Numbered from the stretch's first letter, positions 25,856-38,511 are shown. The stretch is DNA of 64,000 nucleotides from Triops longicaudatus (GCA_022885665.1 JAGQDJ010000156.1:434001-498000); one strand, 5' to 3'. Notes: a model not told the origin generated them from the sequence alone. A program made the numbers and translations.

Positions 25856-26927
25856 ATGGCTTCTCGACGAGCACTGCATTTTGTCTTCAAAGTCGGAGAC
25901 CGTAAATTAACCAGTAAATTCTATTTAGAAGTACTTGGAATGAAGGTTTGTGTTCTTAACTAGTGTTTTTGACCTAAGTTCTTACACTTATTTCGCTTTT
26001 TTTAAAATTCAATTTAGATTCTCAGGCATGAAGAATTCGAAGAAGGTTGCAAAGCTGCCTGCAATGGGCCGTATGACGGCAAGTGGAGCAAGACTATGGT
26101 TGGTTACGGGCCCGAAGATAACCACTTCGTTGTCGAGTTAACATATAACTACGGATTATCGTCGTATAAATTGGGGAATGACTTTCTGGGACTGACTATC
26201 CGTTCTAAGGAAGCTTTGGAGAATGCAAAGAAGCATGAATGGCCTGTGCATAACGAAAACGGCATGGCTTACGTAGAAGCGCCTGGCGGATATAAATTTT
26301 ATTTGCTCGATGAACCTCAGCCTACGACTAGAGGTAAATTTTGTCAATTTTAGCCCATTACCATATAATCTTAATACTTTACTAGACCCAGTTGTTAAAG
26401 TAAGCCTAGCCAGCTCTAATTTGCAACGATCCAGAGATTACTGGCTTGGATTGCTGGGCATGCAAGTTTATAAGGAAGAAGATGGAAAAGTAGTCGTAGG
26501 CTACGCAGAAGACCAAGCGAAACTGGAACTAGTTGACATAGGTGCTCCTGTCGATCATTTCAAGGCATTTGGGCGTATCGCTTTCTCTTGCCCAGCAGAC
26601 CAACTTCCTGAAATTGAGTCGACGATGAAAAGCAAGAACCAAGCCATCCTAACGCCTCTAGTCAGCCTTGATACCCCAGGCAAAGCCACTGTTCAAGTCG
26701 TAATTCTAGCAGATCCCGTAATTTGACTACTTTATTAAATAAGGGGGAAGATACTATCAATACTCTTTTCCTAGGATGGACACGAAATTTGCTTCGTAGG
26801 AGACGAGGCATTCCGTGAATTGTCGCTTGTAGATCACAAAGCAGAAGAATCGTTAAAAGAAGCTATCAGCAACGACAAATCGGATGAATGGTTTGCCAAG
26901 AAGGGTAAATCTAAAGCAGAAGCATAA
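25856..26927 (+). CDS. GLOD4: Glyoxalase domain-containing protein 4
   Basis: Member of the vicinal-oxygen-chelate superfamily; mitochondrial or cytosolic in vertebrates, with no firmly established substrate. Four exons: 25856-25945, 26018-26333, 26386-26717 and 26775-26927; 891 nt, 296 residues (human 298). Two glyoxalase-like modules are visible: residues about 5-130 (RALHFVFKVGDR, FYLEVLGMKILRHEEFEEG, VVELTYNYG, GYKFYLLD) and about 135-275 (KVSLASSNLQRSRDYWLGLL, LELVDIGAPVDH). The start is the first ATG, directly before the first module. It faces MRM3 head to head. Confidence 0.95.
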
Positions 26928-27108
26928 ACCAATTCATAAACGGTACTTATAACCTTCCGTCACCGAAAGATGATATTAGTCAGTTTGTGCTTGAAGTTGC
27001 ACTTAGTTTGCAGCTCTTTCTCAAGAAACTATGTTTACCAAGAACGTTAAAGCTTTTGCTGGTTACGCTTTATGTAATTCCAGGTCCCGTTTACATGTTG
27101 AAATATAT

Positions 27109-28614
27109 TTACTCATCCTCCATTGGCATTGATCGGTTTTTTAACTTGTTTCGCAAATCGAACACTCCCCCAACACTTTCTGTTTGTTTCCGCCGTTTTA
27201 ATCTGTTTCGCAAATCGTTATTTCTAACTTCGAGAGGGTCTGAATCCGCAGCGTCTTCTATTGAGGTTCGTTGTCGCAACGCTGAAAGTCTTTCTCCCCA
27301 GTCGACAGCTGCCGTTTGTTTGGATATTCGTTGCGCACTTTTCTTCTCCTCCTCATCGGCGTACATTCGCATTCGCGGCTTTTTCCCACCGTGTCTTTCT
27401 GACTCGTCGCTGTCTGACTGACTGTCTGAACTTCCGTCATCACCTGATCTCGAAGGCGAAGGGCGTGGCTGTCGACCGAGACATCGCGTTAAAGAGGGTG
27501 GTTGCAATTGTTTGCCTGTAAAGGTTAGGTCAAGAAAACGCGTAAATAAAACTCTGATTCTATAATTAGTAATGAACGCGACACCAAAATGTAACTCACT
27601 TAAGAACCGCTCTTCCAGGTCTTCGCCGTCGCCCCATTCTTCAGCCAAACTTCCCCATGGATTTTTCTTATCTTTCTGGTCTCCACGCAGCCGACGTTTC
27701 TTCGAATTGGAAATAAGTCCTCTCATACCTGTTGTAAGCCAACAAATCATGTGGCAATACTATATTTACAACACAGGATTTAAGTACCTCCGTAATTTGG
27801 GTTTCCATACTTTTGGTAGTACCGACTTAATTTCTCTGCACCGCGCACTTTCTTGTCATTTTTCGTTGCGAAACGCATCAGCATGATTTTAGATTTAGCA
27901 GAAGTCTTTCCTTTACGCCATACGCCCGGAGGAACAGGAATTTCCGGTAATAATTTGTCTTCAGCTTCTTTACAGTCTTCGTCAATTGTGGGTTGTTTAG
28001 TATTCTTAATGATTTCGTCAGAGAAAGCAAGCATAGCCTTTGCAGCGGCCATCGCATCTAACCACACTGCGTTACCTGCAGAAAATAGTCTTTCATTAAT
28101 GAGTTTTTATTTTTTTGTTAATACTAAACGTACATGAGGAGTCGTTTATCCATTCTATCGAGGCGGGTTTATAACCATTAAAATAGTCAAATATATCGTT
28201 CGTGCTCATTTCCTCCGTTCCCCTCAAGTGAATGGCTTCATACCGATGGACCCAATTGGGTGTTTTATTTATCGTCTGTTTTATTACGCAATTTACTTCT
28301 TCCTCTGGTAACTCCAAGCTTCACGGGGAAGATAAAACCGTTATATTTATTTCAATTATTTACTTCTCTTCAATAAATTGGTTACCTGGTATATAAGGCT
28401 AGCAAGTCGCTTTCAGGAAGAGGAGACGTACAAAGTTCTTCGGTGTCATTAAAAACCACCGGTATAATAGGTTGGCGTGCTCCAGTGTCTGGTTGAGAAC
28501 GTTCGTTCTAGGCCAAAAGGATTAAGTTAGATCACATATACTAGGATTTAAGTGAATTAATGGTCTTACTTGGTCAAGCTCGCCTTCTTCCATGTCAACG
28601 TCTCTGTTCTCCAT
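27109..28614 (-). CDS. NCBP3: Nuclear cap-binding protein subunit 3 (C17orf85/ELG family)
   Basis: Alternative cap-binding partner that, with NCBP1, supports mRNA export. Six exons: 28570-28614, 28386-28507, 28134-28318, 27788-28075, 27600-27728 and 27109-27515; 1,176 nt, 391 residues, shorter than human (about 620), the loss being in the disordered tail. Features: RRM-like domain with MSTNDIFDYFNGYKP and IEWINDSSC, then WLD (122-124), the conserved MRFATKNDKK (184-193) and YYQKYGNPNYGG, NPWGSLAEEWG, and a charged Ser/Asp/Arg/Lys-rich C-terminus. The start is the only ATG near the first donor and gives an acidic N-terminus (MENRDVDMEEGELD), which suits the family. Only 181 bp separate its stop from that of GLOD4. 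Confidence 0.92.
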
Positions 28615-30468
28615 ATTTTTTAAAAATTTAAAATACACCAGAAAAACGATCCAAAAGTAAAATTCTGTTTCGACCTTCGAGCGTCAGTTGTGATGCACTG
28701 AAAATTACTTTCTTAGGCTCGTATCTCGCGTATATTAAAATTATTCCCTCACTACTTATATGAGGCCGCTGGAGTACAAATTTCAGAGTGGTCACATAAT
28801 TCTCAAGTCTCGATGTAATTTGTGTTTTGTGCAGACAGCACGGTCCTCGTTGGCTACAGCTTTCCGTGATTTTCTAAGGTTCGGTTTTCTTCGACACATG
28901 TGTCATCTAGTGCACAAAAGAGCTATTTCAAAAGGTTTGAGTATGGCGTCACTTCGCGCGCTGTACCTTTTAGGCTCCGATTCAGTCTTCCTTTTAATGT
29001 AAAAAGATACTACGTGGTTACGAATTTGCATAAATGAAAGTCCTGTAGTGTAAAGTGGTTAAGTAAAAAATGATCAGTTAACATAATGTATTCAAAGTTG
29101 TTTTAGTTCAGCTTCGCATAGAATTTTCACTCTGCTTAAAAGCAAGTTAGTATTAGGCCTTCTACTCACATATGGGGCTGTTTCCGTGAATATCGTTCTA
29201 GCTCATTTGAAAATTAATTAGTGCGAAATGTTTAGAAGCATATTTTTTCGGCAACAGCGTATTTGGTAAGTGGAATATTAATTCACTATGTTTGTTGTGA
29301 ATACTGTATGAAGGCGCTAGTTCCGTCCTGTTTAAACCTTATTGTAACGTACCTAGTTGTACCTTGTTGTCCTTGTTGTACGTGCAGAAAAGTCCGTAAG
29401 AGTATTCAAACTTTCAGAAATGTGGAAAGTAATGCAAGGTAAAGTCTGAAAACGAGTAAAAAGATTGCAAAGCAGCCACTTATTTTTCACCATTTTCGCT
29501 TATTAGGTTCGTTTCTTGCATGCCTGTTCAGTCTTGGAGTACGAATACCGCGACTAATACACACTACTCGTGGCTGATGTGAAATTAGCGCGTTTTGCCA
29601 AATTGTGTCACGTGAAGGTCATATCCTACAGAAAAGTGGATGAATACTGCTCCAAAGGTAACTGCCATTTTGTTAATTTTTCCTCGGTGACTAGTTTTCC
29701 GCCAGTTCAGCATTTTGGCTAAGGGCAAGTCACTTCGCAACAATACTCTCATTTCGTTTTTCAAACAACGAAGAGGATTTCTCGACTTCCTCACATTTAG
29801 TTGACTTTTTAAAGGAAAAACGTACTAAAACCTCGAACGGACACCGTCAAGTGGGGTTTACCTGACTTTTTTTTACGTATTTACAGTGTCTTCGAGTTTT
29901 CACCACCAAAAGACAATGTTGACAGTTAAAGGCTGATTTTTTAAGGCTTTCTAACTACGTTGAACAGCATTTCTAATCACATAAATCAAAAGAGAGTCGC
30001 AGCCCTTAGCTTCCTGGCAAATTCGATGCGCAAATTTATACAGAAAACTGACCTTTTTTCATTATGGCTTTTGGTATTTCCGAGGCTAACGTGGAACGGA
30101 GCAAGTTAGGTTCCAGGAGAACGCGACTTGCGAAGAAGAATCGCCACGATCTCTATCTGTGTCGTGTACAAATATTCGTTTACCATTCACAGAGAAATGA
30201 AAGTCCAATTTTATACATCAGAAACATTTATTAACATAATAAATCCTTAACGGATTTGAAAGCAATCAACAGGACCAGCTGTAGCAACTAATAGCGTAAT
30301 ATCTGGCTCTCGGTTTACAAATGGTTCTCAAACAGTCTCATAATAGTTTACACAAATCTGTCTTACAAACAGTAAGAAAAAACTGGACTTTTTGAGCATT
30401 TTTTGATCTAGTGACCCACTCTGAATTATCATTTTGTTGGCTCAGTACGATGGCATCACTACCGCTCC
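28615..30468. other. Gene-free interval between NCBP3 and the 30.5-kb matrix gene
   Basis: About 1.85 kb. Short open frames here lack conservation or splice context. A minus-strand AATAAA at 30227-30232 probably ends the matrix-like gene that starts at 32956. I see nothing else to annotate. Confidence 0.5.
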
Positions 30469-32956
30469 TCAATACGCACTAGTGCTGGCGGCTTGCGCTT
30501 GGATCTCCGCAGGAGTCTCCGTCGGCTCGGCATTGCTGGCATCAAGGGCTCTGTAGGCCTGCTCGGGTGCGGCGTATTCCTGGACCTGAGCAACTTGGTT
30601 ACTGGCTTCTTGAGGGGCATAAGCCACTTGCAGTGCTTGTTGAGACCACGCTCCAGCAGTGTCGAACTGTTCAGAGCCCCAGACAGTAGACTGAAGCCAT
30701 TGAGGTGGCTGAGCTTCACCCACCCAACCTCCTTCGTTTTGTTGCTCGTATTGTCCAGCAGGATAAGAAATAGGCTCTTGCTCATAAACTGGGGCGCTAA
30801 CCGGGCTTTCGACGTAGGCAGGAGTGGTTACGGGAGCGTATTCAGGCTGAACTGCTTGAACTGGGGCATCACGATATTCGGGAACGGCTTGGTAACCGTT
30901 GTCAGCCCAGCCAGGGACCGGAGCTTCGGGGAAAGGTCTCGGTTCAACGGGGTCCAAATATTGAGGCTGCTCGGCATACTGAGGCGCTTGTTCTTCATAA
31001 GCCGGCTGAGCGTAGTCTCCGCCGGTTTGACCATATTCAGCATTGGCTTGTTGTTCGTAAGTGGGAGAGCCAGCGGGCTTCGCGCTTTCGGGAATGTAGA
31101 CGGGGACGTGTTCTGTGGCGGGTTCGGACTCGTAGCCGTAACCGGTGTCAGGCACGGGGGGGACAGTGATGCCCGCGGAGCTGACTTCCTCTGCGGGTTT
31201 GACGTAACTGTCGGCAGGTTGAGGCTGGTAAGCCGGCTGGATGGGTTGGCTGTAAACCGGAGCAGGGGCACTGTAGACGGGAGCAGCTGGGTAAGCAGGA
31301 GCATTGTAGACCGGGGCAGATGGGTAAGCAGGAGCACTGTAGACCGGGGCAGATGGGTAAGAGGGAGCGTGGTTGTAAACTTGCGGAACTGGGGCCGAGT
31401 AAGCGCCACCGCCGTAGTGATCACCGTGGTGGATAATGGAACCGTATTTGTTGCCTTTTTGGATTACAGCTGGGAAAGGTACGTAGGGTAAACGGGGAAT
31501 CTTCTTGTCTTTATCCTTTTTCGACTGACCACCGAAACCTACCCAGCCGTATTGCTGACTAGGTCCAGCGGGAATGATGATGACCTTGTGAGGTTGTGGT
31601 GCGTAGTAAGCATCATTGCCGCCTTTACCTTTACCCTTGGACTTGGAGCTTCCGTAAGATCCTGAACCGCCCTTGTCCGCGTAAGCTAGGCTAACGAACA
31701 GGACGATGAACACTGCTAATCGGATCTGAAATTTAAGTAGAACATATTAAGTATTTTGTATTTTTGTACTGTATTTTTTTGTACTGCGTGTGTTGCACTA
31801 TTATTTAGAATTGTATTTTTTTATATCAGTCCAAACGTTTCGAATCGTACACTGTTTTTATTACTATTGTTAATGTTTATAAGTATTTTTTATTTCTTTA
31901 GTATTTTTAAGTGTTTTCCTCTTTTCCCTTTATCAGAGTATGTATCGTATTGATTTGGGAAAACTTTCCCCACCGCTTTCAGGTACAAGAACGTTACGTA
32001 CGGAGAAAGCTACCTAGGCGGTTAGGTTTCTTATGGTAAAAAAGAAGAGGCACTTAGGAGCAGCACAGGGGAGAAAGCAAGCATTCTTGTCGTGCTTCTT
32101 GCTTTCACTTGACCCCATTGCCGCGATGTTAAAAAGAGGATACAGCGTTATACTAGTACTGAATGCTCTAAAATCGTCCAATTTGCGAAAAGGCTTCACT
32201 TGCTTTTAAATACGCTTGTTCAAACATCTCCAAATATAGAGACATAAAAGTGAATTAAGCGTAGCAGCAGATTGAACGACGTTTGTTCAAAACGCTGCAA
32301 CAAGAAATTTAGTTAACGAAAATTCGAGTGGGTAATTGTCCTCCATGAAAACACGAATAGGTACTTTTCTGTAAATAATTTTTCTGTAAATAGTGATGTT
32401 TCCTGAATTTTAAACTTTTTGTATTTTTTAGTAGCTTTTATTGTTAGAAAGATTTAAAGTTTGTCTGACACTAAATAATGTTAGTTGTCTCAAGATCCTC
32501 AATAAGAAGTTAATTTACTCTTATAAAGTTTCAGAATAAAACCGTGCGTGTAGTTCTCGCCGTAAATTTTAGTTAAAAAGCGTAATAAAGGACATTTTAA
32601 AATTACATCACGTTTTAAAAACATTCGAATCATTAAGAAAAATGAAACCGAATAAGTATCGGATTGAACTTTTATATTTTGTTTATACTTCCTTGAGATA
32701 ATTGAAAAAATCCTAATTTATCAATCTCAAAATAATCAAAAAAAGTCTTTAAAATAAACGTAAAACCTCATTGATAGGGATTTTTTCCCAAGGCTTTTAA
32801 TATAATCGGGAGTCCCAATAGTAGTTGATGAAGTTGGGAGTTCTACTGTACTTGCTTTCCAAGATAGATTTTGAAAAGTCTATACCGGTTCGAAAAATCG
32901 CTACTTGTTGAATGTAGTAAAAAACTAAGAGCACTTACTCCGCGTAGGGTCCACAT
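30469..32956 (-). CDS. Secreted Tyr/Pro/Ala/Gly-rich repetitive protein, matrix or cuticle type
   Basis: Two coding exons: 32939-32956 (MWTLRG) and 30469-31725, joined in phase 0 across a 1.2-kb intron; 1,275 nt, 424 residues. The joined start gives a signal peptide of about 23 residues with core LAVFIVLFVSLAYA. The mature protein begins Gly/Ser/Lys-rich (SYGSSKSKGKGKGG), has a semi-ordered basic segment (KVIIIPAGPSQQYGW), then imperfect repeats of APAYPSAPVY type at about residues 120-170, and a Gln/Glu/Pro/Ala tail. There are no cysteines in the mature part that I noticed and no Rebers-Riddiford chitin-binding motif. A TATA box lies at 33124-33131. The long open frame on the opposite strand is a codon-bias shadow. 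I do not recognise an orthologue; extracellular structural protein is an inference from composition, signal peptide and gene layout. Confidence 0.8.
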
Positions 32957-33123
32957 GTTTATCAGCAATCCGTGTGAAAACTTCAGTTCCAGGTAAAGCA
33001 CACGTAGTTTATTGAAGAGCACGTTTCGCGATTTATTTCTTTTCGAAGAATTTGAAAACCTGAAGATGCGAAGCTGAGGAGTAGTATTACATGAATGAGT
33101 GCAGTTTGTGCTTCCTACTTCGC

Positions 33124-33131
33124 TTTATATA
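33124..33131 (-). promoter_or_regulatory. TATA box of the 30.5-kb matrix-like gene
   Basis: Minus-strand TATATAAA in a CTATATAAAG context, about 170 bp upstream of ATG 32956. Transcription would start near 33095-33100. Confidence 0.7.
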
Positions 33132-34859
33132 GTCGGGTAACTTTTCTTCTGCTGTGCCCGCCCTGATCTAACTTTAATATTGGGCTTTTGGGTGTTATGC
33201 AGTGGGCTAGCCACATGAAGGCTGGGGGTTCTTGCCGGGGTCCTTTTTCATTTCAGCGTGAGAGTAATCCAGGTGAAAGAAGAAAGACTTTCATTGCCCG
33301 CTGGCGTTCTAAGAGAAACTTTGAGAGACCCCCACTACGAACCGTCTCGGAGATGTGCCAATGTAACTTCGGCGCAAGTAGGTCCGTTGAATACCTGATC
33401 AGCTTGTGAGTATGTACCGATCTAAACAAGGTTGTGTGTTACGTCATTTTTTCTTTAGGCTTTTGAACAATATTCGAACTCATTATTTTCTTTGTTCTGT
33501 AAACGAATATCAAATAAATAGGTCTAATTTATTTATCTCTCCTGAATTGTATTAATTTATTTTTTAAATAGAAAATAAAGATTTGTGAATGAATCATCCC
33601 ATTCTAAAACCACTTAGGAATCATAAGAAAAAAATCTTTTGGTTTTTGGATTTGGGTATCGACTAATGGTATAAGCCTGCGAGTCTGAAGGCACGCAGAG
33701 CAAACGACTTTCTCGTCACCGAAATAAATATGTAGGCCGCGTCGGTTAGAAAATACGTAGGGAAAAACGATTCTTTGCCTTTACACTTACTTGCGTTTTT
33801 TTTTTCGAAAAAGGTTTTCTTCTTCGCAGATGTCCAGGCAAAAACTTAAACGCGAAACTAAACATTTTCATTGTTGTTCTTTTGCTGAATTAAGCGGTTC
33901 CATAGCGTCCATTTCGTGCTGCTTTTTACAAACGTCATAAGTAGGTGAAAGAAAAGTTTCGCTCGCTTTCACTACACTATTGGTTGTAGGAGTAGGTTTT
34001 CAGTGAGAAAACGTTTAAATTGGTGTTACCCACACCCTGAATGACTTGCGGTTGAAATTCCTGCTTCGGTACTGTTTTGATAGGCTTTTTTGAGCAAAAC
34101 TTCCGCAACTTCGGTAAAATATGTTTAATTGTATGTTATCATTTCTTTTCCAACGATATGCTAACTCGAAATGCTCATCGAAGTTCCAGAGTATTTAAGG
34201 TTTACTCCAAGTAAAATTTATACACCATTTGATTAAAATTAAAAAATAAAAGACACCTTTTTGAAAACCGAGGTCGGATAACGGAAGGAACCATTTCTAT
34301 CTATAAAAACATGCATTCATAATTTCCAGACTTTCAGCATAGAACCCTTCCGTACTATCAAAATTTCGTGTAAAATCTCTCTCTTTCTCGCTCTGCGCGA
34401 CTTCCTCCACTCTTTGCTATTCTCACCTCGCTTTACGCGATTTTTAGCCCAGTTAAAATCATTACCTCACTTTCTTTTTTTTAAGAGGTATTTCCTAATC
34501 CCATATAACGTATAAAGTCTTTCTGATTTTTTACTGATCTGATTGACAGGTTGCGTTTACTCAGTTACTGCCCAGAAAAAACGATGGTGCTTTATGATCA
34601 CAGTGAAAGAGTTAGTGCACTGAAAAAAAAATCTTCACTGGACCACGAATTTTTCGTACGTGATTCGTACGTGATTCGAGTCTTGACTCATTCATCACCG
34701 CGGAACTAGAAAATAAGAAAAAAATGGTTAATAAAGCACAACGAGGTTTTCATTGCGACTAGATGTTAAGTAATGGATGAGTTTTGACATTTAGAACGTA
34801 CATGTAAGAAAAACTAAACGTTTAAGCTCTTTTTTCTAGTAAATACGGAAAAAACTAAC
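33132..34859. other. AT-rich interval with no supported gene
   Basis: About 1.7 kb upstream of the matrix-like gene. I looked for the missing 3' exon of the collagen-like fragment that ends at 34860 and did not find one on the minus strand. Confidence 0.4.
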
Positions 34860-35183
34860 TTTACAACCGTTTTCAGTAATTTCATATTTGAACTGTTTCT
34901 TGTCCTTAGCAGACAACTCGGCATCGCTCCATCCCATGATCTTAATAGCTTTATTGAACGACCGCTCCTGATTGTCGTAGTGAGCTACGAATTTCAAGCA
35001 GTGGTAGGTCAAGTTCTGGCTGCTGAGCATTTGCAAGAATGTCAATTGGTTGGAGTCTGTCTTGTACGTGAATTGGTAGCCACTGTCCGATTCAGAGAAC
35101 CAGCTTCGGCGCGAGTTTTGCCTTGGTAGGTCACATGCTTGGTCTTCTCCAGTATAGGTTGTAGACAGGTAGGTATACTTCAA
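34860..35183 (-). CDS. Fibrillar-collagen C-propeptide (COLFI) domain exon, isolated
   Basis: One open exon of about 105 residues matches the middle of the fibrillar-collagen C-terminal propeptide: GYQFTYKTDSNQLTFLQMLS, then NLTYHC followed by a Lys/Ala-rich helix and FKYEITENGC, aligned with the NITYHC...FTYTVLEDGC region of vertebrate chains. The exon ends at 34860 with donor AAA|GTTAGT; the acceptor is uncertain, between about 35145 and 35177. In animals this domain drives trimerisation of procollagen chains. The upstream Gly-X-Y repeats and the downstream conserved end of the domain were not found nearby, so this is a relic, an exon of a widely spread gene, or part of a small COLFI-only gene. 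Confidence 0.65.
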
Positions 35184-35429
35184 AGAAATTTATTTATTTC
35201 ATGACGCAAATTCACGTTTCGTAAATGTAAAATTTCGTAAGCTTTAACTTTTAATTTTAAGCTTACCTGCAACTAAAAGTCTCGCTCTATCAGAGATATC
35301 TCGGATTGCATCAGTGGCATTGGATTAAAATTTACCTTCTTTGGAACTCAATGTAGAGAAATGTGTAGCCGACTAAAGAGAAATTGATTTTATACTCTGG
35401 AATTAAGCAAAAAAAAAAATATTAATAAT

Positions 35430-35690
35430 ATAAGAGAACGGTCTCTTGTAGATAGGTTCTTTCCGATTCTTTTAGGTTCTACTAGATTTTTACTATCGAT
35501 TTATTTAATTACAACTGTGTATATTTGTGTGAAAATGGGTTTTGGCGGATGACCCGGATGTAAGAGAGACCCCTGATATAAGAGAAAGAGTTCTTGTAGA
35601 TAGGTTCTTCCCTACTTTTGTAGGTTCTTCTAGATTTTGACCATTGATTTTTTCCCGTTAAACTATGTATATTGGCGTGAAAATGAGTTA
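35430..35690. repeat. Two direct copies of a ~115-bp unit, 148 bp apart
   Basis: About 35430-35545 and 35578-35690 share, in order, ATAAGAGAA, CTTGTAGATAGGTTCTT, TAGGTTCT-CTAGATTTT and a GTATATT-G-GTGAAAATG-GTT ending. The copies have diverged by scattered substitutions. The second copy runs straight into TTA-rich DNA. Confidence 0.6.
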
Positions 35691-35886
35691 TTGTTATCAT
35701 TAGTATTATTTTTATTACTACTATTACAACTACTTTTTTCGTTCTACTTTCTCTATTGCCTTTCTTATTACTTACTAATATGATTACTATTATTACTACT
35801 ATTACTATCATTATTAATATTATTATTATTAAATGTGTTGTTATTATTTTTACCACTATTACTGTTACTATTATTACTATTATTAC

Positions 35887-35988
<102 letters not shown>

Positions 35989-36288
35989 ATGTGTTATTAC
36001 TATACTGTAGTGTGACGTCTTGCTTCTCTAAGCTTCCGGAATCTTTCAAACTTGGTTTCTCACTCTTCTCTGAAAATGTCGACCATAAAGTGCTAAATGT
36101 GAATACCAAACCTTCAAAAGTTTTCGCGTGCGTGAACAAAAGTTCTGTTCGATAGGTTTGTAATATTTCCGTAACTTAAATTAATCGTAAGCTTGTATAC
36201 CTCAAGCCTTGTGAAATAGTAACTAAATACCCTTTTTCTTAGATAACTACTCAAGAGTCTCCGTATGGTGCAGAAACGATTTACAATT

Positions 36289-36442
36289 GAACGAAGTTGC
36301 TTCCGTCCGTGAAAGTGCCAAGAAATCCATTTGAGTCTACCCAAATCGAATAAGCTACCGAAAGAGCAATGACAACGCATGCCAACAGCAATAGAAGTTT
36401 GAAGGAGCCATTGAGCGATGCCGGTAGTGACAGTGGCACCAT
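36289..36442 (-). CDS. Possible small exon encoding a membrane-anchored N-terminus
   Basis: From ATG 36442 a minus-strand frame reads 51 codons: a short polar start, a hydrophobic segment LLLLLACVVIALSVAYSIWV, then a polar stretch, with an in-frame donor-like TT|GTAAAT before the stop. It lies upstream of, and on the same strand as, the COLFI exon, with the microsatellite between. It could be the first exon of the same gene (a type II membrane or secreted COLFI protein) or chance; no conserved family is recognised. Confidence 0.25.
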
Positions 36443-36675
36443 TGTCTCCAGCCGAACCAGTATAGAAGAACAGTTTGCCTCGCTGTTTTTTCTCTCCCGA
36501 AAATTCTAACGAGGCTGTGGAACCTATTCATAAGCAATTAGTTACAATTGACCCCGATTTACTACGTCCTAGAGCCATTACGAATAAATGGGACCCTGTA
36601 ATTTGAACTTCGTCCTACATTGCACATTTTTAATATTTTTAGTATTTTATTTTAATATTTTACTTTACTTTTCAG

Positions 36676-36861
36676 ACAGCGTTGCTGAACTACTTGTACA
36701 AAATTATGACACCTGTTCCGTTTGACTCTTCTGGAGAACAATATACAAGCATCGAAGGCTACTTATACAAACTACCCACCTGAAAACGCACAAACACGTT
36801 GTGGAATGCGTGGAAGAGACTATCTTTCAAAGCCCAAGATGTCCAGTTGCATTGCTACCAG
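36676..36861 (+). pseudogene. PH-domain-like exon with an in-frame stop
   Basis: A 186-bp segment bounded by TTTTCAG and CAG|GTAAAA, in phase 0 at both ends. It reads like the start of a pleckstrin-homology domain (EGYLYK, then KR-N-W--WKRLSF and LHCYQ), with a resemblance to ACAP/centaurin-type PH domains. A TGA follows EGYLYKLPT. No convincing neighbouring exons are seen. Probably a decayed gene fragment; the similarity is modest. Confidence 0.4.
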
Positions 36862-38391
36862 GTAAAAAAGTTAACGCAGTGATTTTCTCAATTAATTAAT
36901 AAAGCATATTAAGGAATTCAAATTTGAGTTTTTATGATAGACTAATAGACTGTTAGCTTGGAGCCTTACAGCAAAGAACTTCCTTGGAGGTAATTAAAAA
37001 TATTTGATGAATTCGAGCGTTTTAATTAAATTGTAAAATCTTAGTGATTTAGCCTTGGATACGGCAAGGCTTGAAGTCACAGAAGGCCATTTCATCTAGA
37101 AGAGTGGGGATTAGATAATGAAGGGGTTCAGCACCTAGTGGTGAAAGCTGTCCTGGTAACTTTTGCCCACGATTGAAAACATTGAAAAATAATGCTAATC
37201 ATGCCAATAGGAAAGTGGAATTGACCTCAGGAAACACACGTGGAAGAGTGTTTTCATAACTGGTGGTGTGAGCGTGATTTGTACCGAGACTTGAATCCGA
37301 GTTAAAACTTTTCGCACCAACGAACATTCAACCCAAGGTATAAAGGAGACAATGGGTTTTTACTTATTGATTTTATTACTACGATTTTTTATAAAGGTTC
37401 ACGCATCTCCGTATCAGTACCATGCGTCATATATTGAAGCGTGTGTTCTAGCGAATAGCGAAAGATCCGAACAAGCAATGGTGACGTAGCAGGAATGGAA
37501 AACTTTGGGTCCGAACGTGATTCGCAGATGGAATTTGTAATTAATTCATGTTAATGTGTATGATTTCTATGTCTCTTACCTAAAGTGGTCTTATTGCCTC
37601 TTGTTATATTATTTCTAAGAATGTAAAATTATGCGCTTTTTGTTAAAGCGAATCAAAACGTGATATACAATGTTTATACCAAAATTGTACGTGATTATTA
37701 AATTTTACCGTCTTTCATCGTGAAAATACTTTATTTCAGACCAGTCGAGATGTATAAAAAGATTTCGGCTAGATGTATAAAAAGGTCGTCAGAACTTTCA
37801 AAAATACTATTAGATATTTGTGTATTGGGGTGCGTGAAAAAGCACCACGATTTTTTTACAGAAGAAAAATGCTTGTAATAAAATATCTAGCGAATAAGTC
37901 GCGCTTGACAGCGACAAATCCACGGTAGTAATTTTATTTCTGCCAACAAAAGTTTGTTGTACTGGAACATTATTATCGTACTTATTAATTTTATTGTAAT
38001 TCTGACGTAACATAATTAACCGACACGTCTGCAATTTGAAAAATTAAGGAATGCAAGTTGTTAACCTCGACGAGAGGTTTCCGAATCTATAAGAATTGTT
38101 GCGCCAGCCCTTCAAATTAGCGCAAAAACTGAGTTTGAATATGAAATTATGCCCTGAGGGCGTCTCAGGAGCCAAAAAGTTTGAAATCCCATAAGGAATA
38201 ACATGGGAAAAAGTGCGATGCACGATGCCAGGCCAGCGTCATGCTTTCCGAGGTCTCGTTCACCCTTTCCTATCCCCTCTCCTGCTTCCCGTGGTACTCT
38301 TGGCAAATCCATTTTATTGGGATATAGGCTTCCAGATACCATAGGAAGCAGGACACGGAATAGTTAGTATCTTTTCCTCTGAAAAACCAAT
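36862..38391. other. Gene-poor interval
   Basis: About 1.5 kb after the PH-like exon. Several short, interrupted open stretches exist (for example 37050-37110) but none is supported as an exon. It ends at a tRNA-derived repeat. Confidence 0.35.
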
Positions 38392-38465
38392 CCTCAGACA
38401 TGGGGACTCGAATCCACTACCTTACGATCACAAGCCAATGCCTTAGACCGCTCGGCCATAACACT
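38392..38465 (-). repeat. tRNA-Leu-like head of a dispersed repeat (copy 1)
   Basis: On the minus strand the sequence has an A box (TGGCCGAGCGG) and B box (GGATTCGAGTCC) with tRNA-Leu-like spacing and GGTCTAAGGC between, but the anticodon and acceptor stems do not pair. It is followed by a TTTTTCAGAG motif also present in copy 2. A tRNA-derived SINE head is more likely than a functional tRNA. Confidence 0.6.
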
Positions 38466-38511
38466 TTTATTTTTGGTGCCTGTTTGAAATATAACTGATA
38501 CTGATCGTATG

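Noticed and set aside
30493..31491. 332-codon open frame on the plus strand
   Set aside because: It is antisense to the Tyr/Pro/Ala repeat gene; its Arg/Gly/Val composition is the complement of that codon pattern and it has no signal or domain.
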